A DNA stretch of 64,000 nucleotides from Pythium myriotylum (taxonomy: Eukaryota > Oomycota > Peronosporomycetes > Pythiales > Pythiaceae): the NCBI GenBank assembly GCA_023091665.1, contig JALJCQ010000013.1, positions 682,001 through 746,000 of the forward strand. The letters are read 5' to 3'. The notes beneath the pieces are model-generated. The model ran no database searches. It saw nothing but the letters and a program-made list of their open reading frames with translations, and was not told where the DNA came from. Below are positions 34,298 to 43,400 of the stretch, one piece after another. Within the stretch, counting starts at the first letter, position 1; every line of letters starts with the position of its first letter. The translations under genes were made by a program, and so were the position numbers.

Positions 34298-35275
34298 ACA
34301 ATGTCACTCACTCCTCCTCTTCGTGTCAATCCCTCTCTCCAGCGAGGCTCGACCTGTCGATCCTTGCTGCGTACACTAGTCGATGAACGATGCCCCACAC
34401 ATAGCGAATAAACAAAAGAATGCAGCTCGTTCTACGTTTCACAAGTGATTTCGATCTTAGACGCATTGTTTTGGTCCCTCTTCCACAGAAAGCACTCACT
34501 TGACAGACGAAGAAGTGCACTTTGCTTTGAACTCAGGGTCGATTGTGATCGTGTGATCGCTCCACTGAGATGTGCACGATGAGGGATGGTCAGTTGACTT
34601 GAGCGACCGGCCTGCCTCAGACCGTGGATGATGTGAAACCTTGAGCAACAACTCTAGCCGACAGGCCTCGAACAAAGGACTCGACCAAAGCATCGCCCGT
34701 GAGCTGGAATGCCCTCGATTCCAGTAACAGATTGTCTGGAGCCTATGATCCCTCAGCCTGAGGGATCACAGACTCCTGAGGCTCAGGCACCGGACTGGCA
34801 TGAGCTGGGCGGTAGACAGTCCGACGGATTATGCAAAGTTCGAAGCCGGCTGCGTCTGTGGACCATTCGAGCGTAATCGCCTCGGCTTCTTCGATTTGGC
34901 GGAGAGCCGAAGAGTTGAGGTGATTCATTCGTCGGTCTTCGCTTGGTGTCCATCTGCTCGTTGCAAAGCACCAAAATCATATCTTTTGATATAATGATAT
35001 TATGCAATTAATGCATTGTAAAAGGTTTATTGAAGCGAAGTTATCCTGTCCGTCAATAGTGAAACAGAGTATCAGCAATCCGAGCCAAGTCGGACATCAA
35101 TTGTCACAGGCTTTAGACACAGAACCAGTCCAAGCAACAACCACCCCAGCTCCTGTCCAGCCTCGCCGTGCATACTCATCATTCTCGCCTCTCGACGCCA
35201 GCCAAGCCACTTCGTCCAAGTGCCAACGCAGCCATCCGAAAAGCTCACTTTGCAATTTGCCAACTTCTCGTCACC
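34298..35275. other. intergenic with palindromes and promoter of copy 2
   Basis: TGATCCCTCAG-C-CTGAGGGATCA (34746-34768, perfect, 11-bp arms) and CCTGAG-G-CTCAGG (34775-34787, perfect, 6-bp arms) lie side by side. An AT-rich stretch is at 34976-35030. Initiator GCTCACTTTGCAATTTGCC at 35243-35261. No gene seen. Confidence 0.6.
35243..35261 (+). promoter_or_regulatory. oomycete initiator of quinone reductase copy 2
   Basis: GCTCACTTTGCAATTTGCC differs by one base from the oomycete 16-nt core GCTCATTYYNCAWTTT. It ends 14 nt before the ATG, so the 5' UTR would be very short. It is the best match to the consensus in the window. Confidence 0.8.
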
Positions 35276-35884
35276 ATGGCCAAGATCGCGATCGTCTACT
35301 ACTCGACCTACAACCACGTCGCCACGCTCGCCGAGGCCATCAAGGCCGGTGCCGACAAGGTCGAGGGCGTCGAGGCCACGATCTACCAGGTCCCAGAGAC
35401 CCTTCCAGAGGACTTGCTCGCGTCCATCCACGCCGCGCCCAAGAAGAACTACCCTCTCATCACGCCCGAGATCCTCGCCGAGTCGGACGGCGTGCTCTTT
35501 GGCTTCCCGACGCGCTTCGGCTCGCTGCCCTCGCAAGTCAAGGCCTTCCTCGATTCGTGCGGCGGCCTTTGGGCCAAGGGCTCGCTCATCGGAAAGCCAG
35601 CGGGCTTCTTCTTTAGCACGGGTGCTCAGGCCGGTGGCCAGGAGACCACGGCGTACTCGTCGCTGCCGTTCATTGCTCACCACGGCATGGTCTATGTCTC
35701 GCTCGGCTACCGCTCGCAGCTGCTCTCCAACATGGAGGAGATCCACGGTGGCAGCGCTTGGGGTGCTGGTACCCTCGCTGGCGGCGATGGATCGCGCCAG
35801 CCATCCAAGCTCGAGCTCGAGGTCGCCAACGTCCAGGGCGAGAGCTTCGCCAAGATCGCCAAGAAGCTCACCCGCGAGGACTAG
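35276..35884 (+). CDS. NAD(P)H:quinone oxidoreductase, WrbA type (copy 2)
   Basis: 202 residues, same family as 33695-34297: KIAIVYYSTYNHVATLAEAI (the usual Gly-His after Tyr is Asn-His here), FGFPTRFGSLPSQVKAFLDS, TGAQAGGQETT, DGSRQPSKLELEVANVQGES. It is the most divergent of the three copies; the extra C-terminal residues are TRED. FMN-binding segments are all present, so it should be active. It is in tandem with copy 1, 979 nt apart. Confidence 0.92.
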   Translation: MAKIAIVYYSTYNHVATLAEAIKAGADKVEGVEATIYQVPETLPEDLLASIHAAPKKNYPLITPEILAESDGVLFGFPTRFGSLPSQVKAFLDSCGGLWAKGSLIGKPAGFFFSTGAQAGGQETTAYSSLPFIAHHGMVYVSLGYRSQLLSNMEEIHGGSAWGAGTLAGGDGSRQPSKLELEVANVQGESFAKIAKKLTRED

Positions 35885-36246
35885 AGTACAAGAAGTGATT
35901 TTGTAGCGTCTTACATGCCAATAGCACTGGAATTGATATCGTTAAATCTGTCCAGACCGTCTCAACTCTCATTCAATACCATGCAAGATATTGTACGGTC
36001 TACAAGAGCACACACAGTGTTCGAACGAGGAGCTAAATTCACCTTATCATGGCTTACCAACAGCGACGGTGCGGCATTTCCACAGAAGAGATGGCTCTAT
36101 ACTCAGGCGTGTGAGAGGTCAAGACACAAATCTATTGGATTACAAAAATCTTTACGCTGACCAGCAGCTTCGTTCGCTCCTGGCACTACAACTCACGACG
36201 GGCAACAGACAACGAAACAAACAGAGGACATACAACACATGAAGGC
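35885..36246. other. intergenic between convergent genes, no gene seen
   Basis: Lies between the 3' ends of the reductase gene (plus) and the repeat-protein gene (minus). No motif recognised. Confidence 0.5.
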
Positions 36247-37620
36247 CTAGGCGCGGAGTGCACGGTAGGGCTTTGGCGCCGGAGCCGGGCCAGGGGGCGG
36301 TGCAGGAGCTGGTGCTGGAGCAGGTTCCGGTGCGGGCGCCGGGGCTGGTTCAGGTGCAGGAGCTGGCGCGCTCGGGGTCGAGCTTGTCGTAGTGGAGGTT
36401 CCTGGCGTTGTGCTTGTTGTCGTCGTGGACGTGCCTGGCGTCTGGCTCGTGGTGGTAGTCGAGGTTCCGGGAGTATCACTTGTGGTCGTGGTTGTCGTGC
36501 TTGGCCCTGGCACAGTGTTCGTGATGGTTGTTGTTCCGGGCCCCGAGTTTGTGTTCGTTACACGGACCGTGCCCGGGCCAACATCGTTTGTGACTGTGGT
36601 CGAGCCTGGCGTGTTGAGGTTGTTGAAGGTAAACGACGGCGGGTTGTTCGTGTTGGTCACCGTTGTCGTGCCAGGGTTCACTGTGTTCGAGACAGTCGTC
36701 GAGCCAGGGTTCACTTGGTTGTTTACGTTCACAGATGGAGGCGACACGGCGTTGTTGACATTCACACTTGGAGGAGACACGGCATTGTTCACGTTGACCG
36801 ATGGAGGCGAAACAGCATTGTTGACGTTCACGGACGGAGGCGAAACCGCGTTGTTGACGTTTACACTAGGAGGTGAAACCGCGTTGTTCACGTTCACATT
36901 CGGGGGCGAGACTGCGTTGTTTACATTTACGTTGGGAGGTGAGACAGCGTTATTCACGTTTACATTGGGGGGCGAGACGGCGTTGTTCACGTTTACGTTC
37001 GGCGGGCTCACATTGTTGTTCACATTGGTTGAACCAGGGTTCATCTGGTTGTTGACGTTCACATTTGGAGGGCTGACGTTATTGTTCACGTTGGTCGACC
37101 CTGGGTTCATCTGGTTGTTGACGTTCACATTCGGAGGCGAGGCGGCGTTGTTGACGTTGACCGACGGCGGATTCAAGTTGCTGTTGAAATTGAACGACGG
37201 CGGCGACACACTGTTGCCCACGTTCACCGACGGAGGCGAAACACTGTTGCCTACGTTGACTGAAGGTGGTGACAGGTTGCTGTCGACGTTGACAGATGGT
37301 GGCGTCACGGCATTGTTGACATTAGTCGATGGCGGGTTGGCCTTGGACGCGGAGACGATGCCCTGGACGCCGGTCATGACAGTGCCGACAATGTCCGACG
37401 GATTGGCTCCGCCGCCCGGAGAGCCACCACCGAAGGATGGCATGCCGCCGCCGCCGAAAGAAGGCATACCACCACCGAAGGACGGCATGCCGCCCATGCC
37501 CTTCATCATGCCCATCATCGGCATCATACCGAAGGTCATGCGTTCACCATTGACAGTGAACGGCTGAGAAGAAAAGACAGCGACCGCCGCGATCGCGACG
37601 ACAAGAGAGGGCTTAGCCAT
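36247..37620 (-). CDS. secreted 11-residue-repeat protein with Met/Gly-rich head
   Basis: 457 residues. Signal peptide MAKPSLVVAIAAVAVFSSQ; the mature N-terminus GERMTFGMMPMMGMMKGMGG and GMPSFGGG units are shared in style with the genes at 38934 and 40548. About twenty-two 11-residue units follow (NNAVSPPNVNV, NVGNSVSPPSV, plus NNQMNPGSTNV variants), then Thr-rich units (STTTTSQTPGT), a Pro/Ala tail and KPYRALRA. Several neighbouring 33-bp units are nearly identical, suggesting recent array expansion. An initiator lies 26 nt upstream (37646-37664, minus strand GATCACTCGCCAACTTTCG). Divergent from the gene at 38934. Confidence 0.88.
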   Translation of the reverse strand: MAKPSLVVAIAAVAVFSSQPFTVNGERMTFGMMPMMGMMKGMGGMPSFGGGMPSFGGGGMPSFGGGSPGGGANPSDIVGTVMTGVQGIVSASKANPPSTNVNNAVTPPSVNVDSNLSPPSVNVGNSVSPPSVNVGNSVSPPSFNFNSNLNPPSVNVNNAASPPNVNVNNQMNPGSTNVNNNVSPPNVNVNNQMNPGSTNVNNNVSPPNVNVNNAVSPPNVNVNNAVSPPNVNVNNAVSPPNVNVNNAVSPPSVNVNNAVSPPSVNVNNAVSPPSVNVNNAVSPPSVNVNNAVSPPSVNVNNQVNPGSTTVSNTVNPGTTTVTNTNNPPSFTFNNLNTPGSTTVTNDVGPGTVRVTNTNSGPGTTTITNTVPGPSTTTTTTSDTPGTSTTTTSQTPGTSTTTTSTTPGTSTTTSSTPSAPAPAPEPAPAPAPEPAPAPAPAPPPGPAPAPKPYRALRA

Positions 37621-38933
37621 TGTGTGATGTGAGTGACCGGAGCTGCGAAAGTTGGCGAGTGATCTAGAAGCGAGGCGATGGCGTGCGCGTCGTGCCAGTC
37701 GTTGAATTCGTTTCGAGTTACTATTGCCGGTTCAACCTTGGTGATGTCCGGACCCCAGCATCTGGTAGTCGAAGTGTTCATGGCTTCTCGTGTCAACACG
37801 CGACTCGCCACCTGGACCAACTTCCTTGGCGACAATCGGACATGTCGCTTTCGGAGTTCTTTTTCCGGTGAGGTTGGAAGAGGAGCGGGCGTAACAACCG
37901 CATGACGTTGTCACCAAGATGGCTACATCGGCTGGGACTTCTTCTATGAAGTCCGGAAACCTTCAGTGTTGGTGGAGACGAGGTCGACGACGTCAAACCT
38001 ATGCGATCTATGAAGTGATTGCTCGCGTGAATGGTCTCTCCCGATAGGACTGCCCATCGGAAGCTTCGATCCTGCTAGTGGGTTCAAGTGTGTAGCCATG
38101 TCACTCAAGTGAGATATGGAGTTGTCGAAGCATCGGAAGACCCGGGGGTTCTCTCCATGGAGCCATGTCTGAAGCAAGGAGAAGTGCAATGCCGGCTCTC
38201 CCATCTTCCTCCTTCATCATGTCTTGGTTGGGATCGCGACCGTCATCTTTGTTGCTGTCTCGGGGGGACGGTGCGAGTTGATCTGATGTGCGTGCTTTCG
38301 TAGAGACGAGGCACCCACCAGCTGGACTAGTTGAGCTGAGATCGATCCAAAGGTATCAGCTGTCGTCTCACGTGGAGCAGACTCAAGATGGCTACAGATG
38401 AGGATGCGAGATTCTACCTGCAGATGTAGTGCGAGAGACCGTGGATTGGATCTCCTGCCCATCATCTAGTAAGGTTTCTCATCCACCAGTGACTCGGTGT
38501 CGCGCAAACATGTGTGGCTACTCAGCGATCAGTGGCCGTTTCCTTCTATGGATCCAAGCACTGTTTCGGTGCTTGTTTATGCTGACGGTGTCGAACACTC
38601 CTCTTCCTAACTTTGGTCGTGATCTTAGCTCCCCTGAAGGAGATGTGGGCCAACCGACTCACCGCTGAACCAACAGAACTTTATCTAGAAGCAGCTGAGA
38701 CGCCGCGACTTTGCGCATCATGTTTCATCGCCGTACACGGTGGAGCTGTACTCGACGACAGCAGTGGCAAGCCTTTGCGGGATGCGATGGCCACGACCCG
38801 CTCTCGTGACAGCCCGGCTCTTGTCGTCCACGACTCGGGCTCGCGCGTATTCTCCGGTCCCCAGCTTCTCTCACTCTTCAAATCTCCGTCTGCCAGCACC
38901 AGCAGCTCAACGCACTCCATCCTCCTCAAGACA
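37621..38933. other. 1.3-kb divergent intergenic region
   Basis: Initiators at both ends: 37646-37664 (minus) and 38869-38887 (plus, TCTCACTCTTCAAATCTCC, 46 nt before the ATG at 38934). Two places, about 37800-37930 and 38305-38400, look like faint copies of each other (CACCTGGACCAACTT / CACCAGCTGGACTAGTT, both followed by AAGATGGCTACA). No gene called. Confidence 0.5.
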
Positions 38934-39920
38934 ATGGTCAAGCTTGCCACAATCGTCGCCGTCACCTGTCTCCCCGCGCTTCTAAGCGATGTCCACGTCG
39001 CTACGGCCGAGCAGATGACCTTTGGTCTTCTCGGTATGGGCATGACGAAGGGAATTGGTGGTGGAGGTGGCTACGGCGGAGGAAGCTCGCCGCTGTCCAT
39101 GGGGTTCGGAGGAGGCTCGAGCCCGCTCTCGAGCATCATGGGCAGCGTGAGTGCGCCGTCCATCGGTGTCAACAACAACGTCGCATTGCCATCCATTGGC
39201 CTGAACAACAACCTCTCACCGTCCACCATCGGTGTGAACAACGCCCTCTCACCGCCGTCAGTGAACGTTAACAACCAAGCGACAGGACCGTCGGTCAACG
39301 TGAACAACCAGGCGACGGGGCCTTCGATTGGCGTGAACAACAACGTCGCGTCACCTTCCATCAATGTAAACAACAACGCTGCGTCTCCGTCGGTGAACGT
39401 CAACAACCAGCTCAACCCACCGTCGATCAACGTTAACAACAACGCTGGTTCACCGTCCGTGAACGTCAACAACAATGTGAGCCCGCCATCCGTGAACGTT
39501 AACAATAACGTGAGCCCCCCATCGGTCAACGTCAATAACCAAGTTGGTTCGCCGTCGGTCAACGTGAACAACCAACTCTCGCCGGGTTCCACTTCGGTCT
39601 CGAACAACGTAAGCCCACCGTCCTTTACTTTCTCCAACTCCGTTGGCTCTCCGTCCGTGGACGTGACAAACAACGTGAGCCCAGGAACGACCTCGGTTAC
39701 CAACACAAACGTGTCACCGGGCACCACGACGATCACCAACACTGTGCCGGGCTCCAGCACCACCACGACCAATACGACGCCAGGTACGTCGTCCACGTCG
39801 ACGACTACGAACGACCCACCAAGCGCCCCTGCCCCGGCGCCAGTGCCGGACCCAGTCCCAGCGCCTGCCCCGGCCTCGGCGCCGGCGGCGGGGAAGAGCT
39901 ACCGTGCGCTCCGAGGCTGA
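38934..39920 (+). CDS. secreted 11-residue-repeat protein
   Basis: 328 residues. The start MVKLATIVAVTCLPALLSDV was preferred over a long upstream extension because it begins the signal peptide and follows an initiator. Mature start AEQMTFGLLGMGMTKGIGG, then GGGSSPLSMGFGG twice. About eighteen units follow, with more varied sequence than in X and Y (NNQATGPSVNV, NNNAGSPSVNV, NNVSPGTTSVTNT), then SSTTTTNTTPGT and an Ala/Pro tail with the ending KSYRALRG. Confidence 0.87.
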   Translation: MVKLATIVAVTCLPALLSDVHVATAEQMTFGLLGMGMTKGIGGGGGYGGGSSPLSMGFGGGSSPLSSIMGSVSAPSIGVNNNVALPSIGLNNNLSPSTIGVNNALSPPSVNVNNQATGPSVNVNNQATGPSIGVNNNVASPSINVNNNAASPSVNVNNQLNPPSINVNNNAGSPSVNVNNNVSPPSVNVNNNVSPPSVNVNNQVGSPSVNVNNQLSPGSTSVSNNVSPPSFTFSNSVGSPSVDVTNNVSPGTTSVTNTNVSPGTTTITNTVPGSSTTTTNTTPGTSSTSTTTNDPPSAPAPAPVPDPVPAPAPASAPAAGKSYRALRG

Positions 39921-40547
39921 ACCCCAGTTTCCTTGGGACTTGTTCGCCATTGTCCCGTACCCCGTACCCTGTCCCTCGTCAAACCCTTTGGTGACGACCG
40001 TGTAAGTGTGATCGTGTAGTCAGTTGCGAGTGTAGAAGTTGAGTGCTTCCCTATGAACAGTAGTTGCTGCAATGTGTCAGTTTTGGTGGCTCCACATCTC
40101 ACATGTCGCAGAGTGTAGCCATTTGGAAATGGGGCTGGGCAGCGCAATGTCTTTTCCTTTGTCGTTGCCGGATGTCCTGTACGTGCGACGACTACTGGTC
40201 AACGAGAAGACATCCGAATGAGGATCGTAAAAGCAGACGTGCGCTTCATCCACAGGATATGACAGGTGCTGGACAGCTCCTTCGCACTCCTCCCACGGAC
40301 TCATAGTACTTAGAAGTCACCAGAAATCTCGGCGGAAGAACAAAAGAATGTCTCGAATGCGAAGTTGATGCTATCAGACCCACAAACGCAAACCTCATGG
40401 ACGAACTGGATCATTCATCTCCTGCAACCTACGACAATCAGTGAAAGAAATGTGTTCGATTTGGCTGTGGTAGCCCCTGCCAAGTTATCATCTCGTCCAA
40501 CACCTTGCTCATTCGCAAACTTGCCTTATTCGATCAACATCCCGACA
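39921..40547. other. intergenic with promoter of the gene at 40548
   Basis: Initiator GCTCATTCGCAAACTTGCC at 40507-40525, 22 nt before the ATG. Otherwise no motif seen. Confidence 0.6.
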
Positions 40548-41612
40548 ATGGTCAAGCTCCATCTCATTCTCGCTGTTGTCACGTTCGCCGTGCTGAGCAG
40601 TCATGCGAGCGCCAAAGAGCAGACGTTCGGCCACCTCGCCATGATGAAACCGATGATGGGCGGCTTCGGGGGCTCGCCCATGAGCATGGGCTTTCCTGGC
40701 GTCGTCTCGCCTCCGTCAATTGGTGTCAACAATATGATCTCGCCTCCCTCTGTGAACGTCGGTAACAGCATGACGCCTCCATCGCTCAACTTTAACAACG
40801 TTGTCCAGCCGCCGTCGGTCAACTTGAACAACCAGATGAACCCGCCGTCGGTAAACCTGAACAACCAACTCAACCCACCATCAGTCAACCTGAACAACCA
40901 ACTCAACCCGCCGAACGTGAACGTCAACAACCAGCTTAACCCTCCATCCGTGAACTTGAACAACCAGCTCAACCCACCAAATGTGAACGTCAACAACCAA
41001 CTCAACCCTCCTTCAGTCAACTTGAACAACCAACTCAACCCCCCGAATGTGAATGTCAACAACCAACTCAACCCCCCAAACGTGAACGTGAACAACCAGC
41101 TCAACCCTCCATCGGTGAACGTGAACAACCGCGTAACTTCTCCGAACGTGAACGTCAACAACCAGCTCAACCCGCCCTCGGTCAATGTCAACAACCAGAT
41201 GAACCCTCCGTCGGTCAATGTCAACAACCAGATGAACCCTCCGTCGGTGAATGTTAATAACAACATGAACCCTCCGTCCGTCAATGTCAACAACCAAATG
41301 AACCCACCGTCAGTCAACGTAGATAACCGCGTGACCTCGCCGTCGGTCAATGTGGACAACCAAGTGAACCCTCCGTCGCTCAATGTCAACAACAATGTGT
41401 CTCCTCCATCTGTGAACGTTGACAACCAAGTTAACCCGGGATCTACCACGGTCTCCAACACGATGAACCCTGGCTCCACCACAGTCACCAACAACAACGG
41501 CCCACCGAGCAGTGGTCCTGCTCCAGCCCCAGGTCCTGCTCCTGAGCCTGCTCCGGCACCACCTTCTGGTCCTGCACCCGCGCCAAAGCCGTACCGCTCA
41601 CTGCGTGGCTAA
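40548..41612 (+). CDS. secreted 11-residue-repeat protein, YRSLR ending
   Basis: 354 residues. Signal peptide MVKLHLILAVVTFAVLSSH, mature start AKEQTFGHLAMMKPMMGGFGG, SPMSMGFPG, then about twenty-five units dominated by the NNQLNPPSVNL / NNQMNPPSVNV subtype, with three NNRVTSPNVNV units. A short Pro/Ala tail ends KPYRSLRG; this YRSLR also fits the YxSL[RK] signature reported in secreted proteins of Pythium species, where however it sits near the N-terminus. Function unknown. Confidence 0.88.
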   Translation: MVKLHLILAVVTFAVLSSHASAKEQTFGHLAMMKPMMGGFGGSPMSMGFPGVVSPPSIGVNNMISPPSVNVGNSMTPPSLNFNNVVQPPSVNLNNQMNPPSVNLNNQLNPPSVNLNNQLNPPNVNVNNQLNPPSVNLNNQLNPPNVNVNNQLNPPSVNLNNQLNPPNVNVNNQLNPPNVNVNNQLNPPSVNVNNRVTSPNVNVNNQLNPPSVNVNNQMNPPSVNVNNQMNPPSVNVNNNMNPPSVNVNNQMNPPSVNVDNRVTSPSVNVDNQVNPPSLNVNNNVSPPSVNVDNQVNPGSTTVSNTMNPGSTTVTNNNGPPSSGPAPAPGPAPEPAPAPPSGPAPAPKPYRSLRG

Positions 41613-41931
41613 CTGGTCCTTCAACAGGACTATTGTCGTCTGTCGTGCTGTGAGTATACGTGTCCAGTGAGCGGGGTTATCCCTAGTGTCGTCGTGCTCC
41701 AATGCTTCGTTTTTCCGTGTTTGAAAAGAATAAAAATGTTTCCTGGTTGCAGCATGTCATCGCTTAAGATTTTTATTGATTGGAAAACAGTACTGTACGT
41801 TTGCAAGTCAAGCGGTCGGTAGTGAGAAGTCCTGGCGAGATCACTAGGACCCGTCAACTGGGCGGCCGCTCGCAAGAACACGATTCATGCCGGTCTGAAA
41901 ACATCGATGCGCGAATCAAAAACTAAGGTGC
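41613..41931. other. intergenic between convergent genes
   Basis: No gene. An A/T-rich stretch AAAAGAATAAAAATG near 41727 could hold a 3' processing signal of the preceding gene. Confidence 0.4.
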
Positions 41932-42534
41932 TTAAGCCGAAAGCTTCTTGGCAACACCGGCGAAGCTCTCGCCCTGGACCTCAGCGACATCGAGCTCGAG
42001 CTTCGACGGCTGGCGCGAACCATCGCCACCGGCGATGGTGCCCGTGCCCCACGGGGAGCCACCGTGGATCTCATCGAGGTTGAAGATGAGCGGCGAGCGG
42101 TAGCCGAGCGGCACGAAGGTCATACCCTGGTGGGTGAGGAACGTAAGCGTGGTGTAGGCCGTGGTCTCCTGGCCACCGCCGAGGGTGCCCGTGCTGAAGA
42201 AGATACCAGCAGGCTTGCCGACGAGGCCACCCTTCGCCCAGAGGCCACCGCACGAGTCGAAGAAAGCCTTGACCTGCGATGGGAACGAACCGAAGCGCGT
42301 CGGGAAGCCGAAGAGGATGCCGTCAGCCTCAGCGAGGATCTCCGGCGTGATGAGCGGGTGGTCCTTCTTCGGGGGCGCGTGGATCTGGGCCAGGAGCTCC
42401 TCCGAGAGCGTCTCCGGGATCTGGTAGATCGTGGCCTCGGCGCCCTCGACCTTCTCAACGCCCTTCTTGATGGACTCGGCGAGCGTGGCGACGTGGCCGT
42501 AGGTAGAGTAGTAGACGATGGCGATCTTGGTCAT
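41932..42534 (-). CDS. NAD(P)H:quinone oxidoreductase, WrbA type (copy 3)
   Basis: 200 residues, very close to copy 1 at 33695: KIAIVYYSTYGHVATLAESI, FGFPTRFGSFPSQVKAFFDS, TGTLGGGQETT, FVPLGYRSPLIFNLDEIHGG, DGSRQPSKLELDVAEVQGES. All FMN-binding segments are kept. An initiator is at 42554-42572 (minus strand, ACTCACTTCCCAATCTCC core), about 20 nt upstream of the ATG. Opposite strand to copies 1 and 2, and the last gene before the conserved region. Confidence 0.93.
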   Translation of the reverse strand: MTKIAIVYYSTYGHVATLAESIKKGVEKVEGAEATIYQIPETLSEELLAQIHAPPKKDHPLITPEILAEADGILFGFPTRFGSFPSQVKAFFDSCGGLWAKGGLVGKPAGIFFSTGTLGGGQETTAYTTLTFLTHQGMTFVPLGYRSPLIFNLDEIHGGSPWGTGTIAGGDGSRQPSKLELDVAEVQGESFAGVAKKLSA

Positions 42535-43400
42535 GGTGGTTGAGTGCTTCGAAGGAGATTGGGAAGTGAGTGTACTCGGAGTTTCGCTTGGCCCCGCTTC
42601 AACGGACGTGTGCCGCCGGTGGAGAGCGTCAAGGGGATATGTGACGTGGTGGGGAGCTCTTTCGAAGGGATCTTTCGAAAGAACCTCTAGGATTCGATGA
42701 AGGCTGTGTTGATAGGTAGATTTTGAACCCTCCTAGCTTTGAAATACCTTTTTAAAATATTCTTTTGTATATTTGCATCTATCGATTTATAAATCGTCCC
42801 TTGGCGGATTAGCACATCAGCCGAGCAAGAATTGCCACGTAGGTCGTTTCTCGCGATGTGATTGGCCAGCAATAAAACTCGGATCGCGTAGGCCGACCCG
42901 AACAGATGGCCACGCGTACATAGCCGAGCCACGGATCTCCCATCGAGATTACTACCCCCGGGGCATAAATGCATTGTTGATCCCGGTGACGTGGCCACCA
43001 GTGATGACGGCCAGACACAACTCTTTGTAACAAAGCAAAATGTCTGCCAGGGTCCTTCAGCGAAAAAAAACTTCAACGTCGTGGTTGATGTTCATGTTTT
43101 AATAATCACGCTGCGACCTTCCTGCAATGATGATGACAATGCAATTGGTGGGTCGACAGCACTGTTATTACTGTAATAATCTCGCTGTGGGGTTCTTGTT
43201 GACGAGTGTGGCTTGGCCTCGTTGTTGACGCGCTTGAGCTGGGACTGTGCTGGGTGTCGTCCTCATCGAGGTGGTCAGTCTCAGATATTACACGACAGTT
43301 TCATTCACCTACGTAGAGACAAGATACCGTACCGTACATACCAATCGGTGAAAGAGGCCGCTACGTTCAGTTAATTTCTATTGAGTTGCTTTCAGAATTT
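42535..43400. other. intergenic between the accessory and conserved regions
   Basis: Beyond the reductase promoter (42554-42572) there is no supported gene, repeat or transposon remnant. Confidence 0.5.

Noticed and set aside
36247..37620. GPI-anchored proteins
   Set aside because: The C-termini are basic and short; there is no hydrophobic tail or omega-site context.
36247..41612. Classical RxLR host-entry effectors
   Set aside because: The RxLR here is within the last ten residues, there is no EER motif, and the bodies are long repeat arrays; the N-terminal position of true RxLR effectors is not met.
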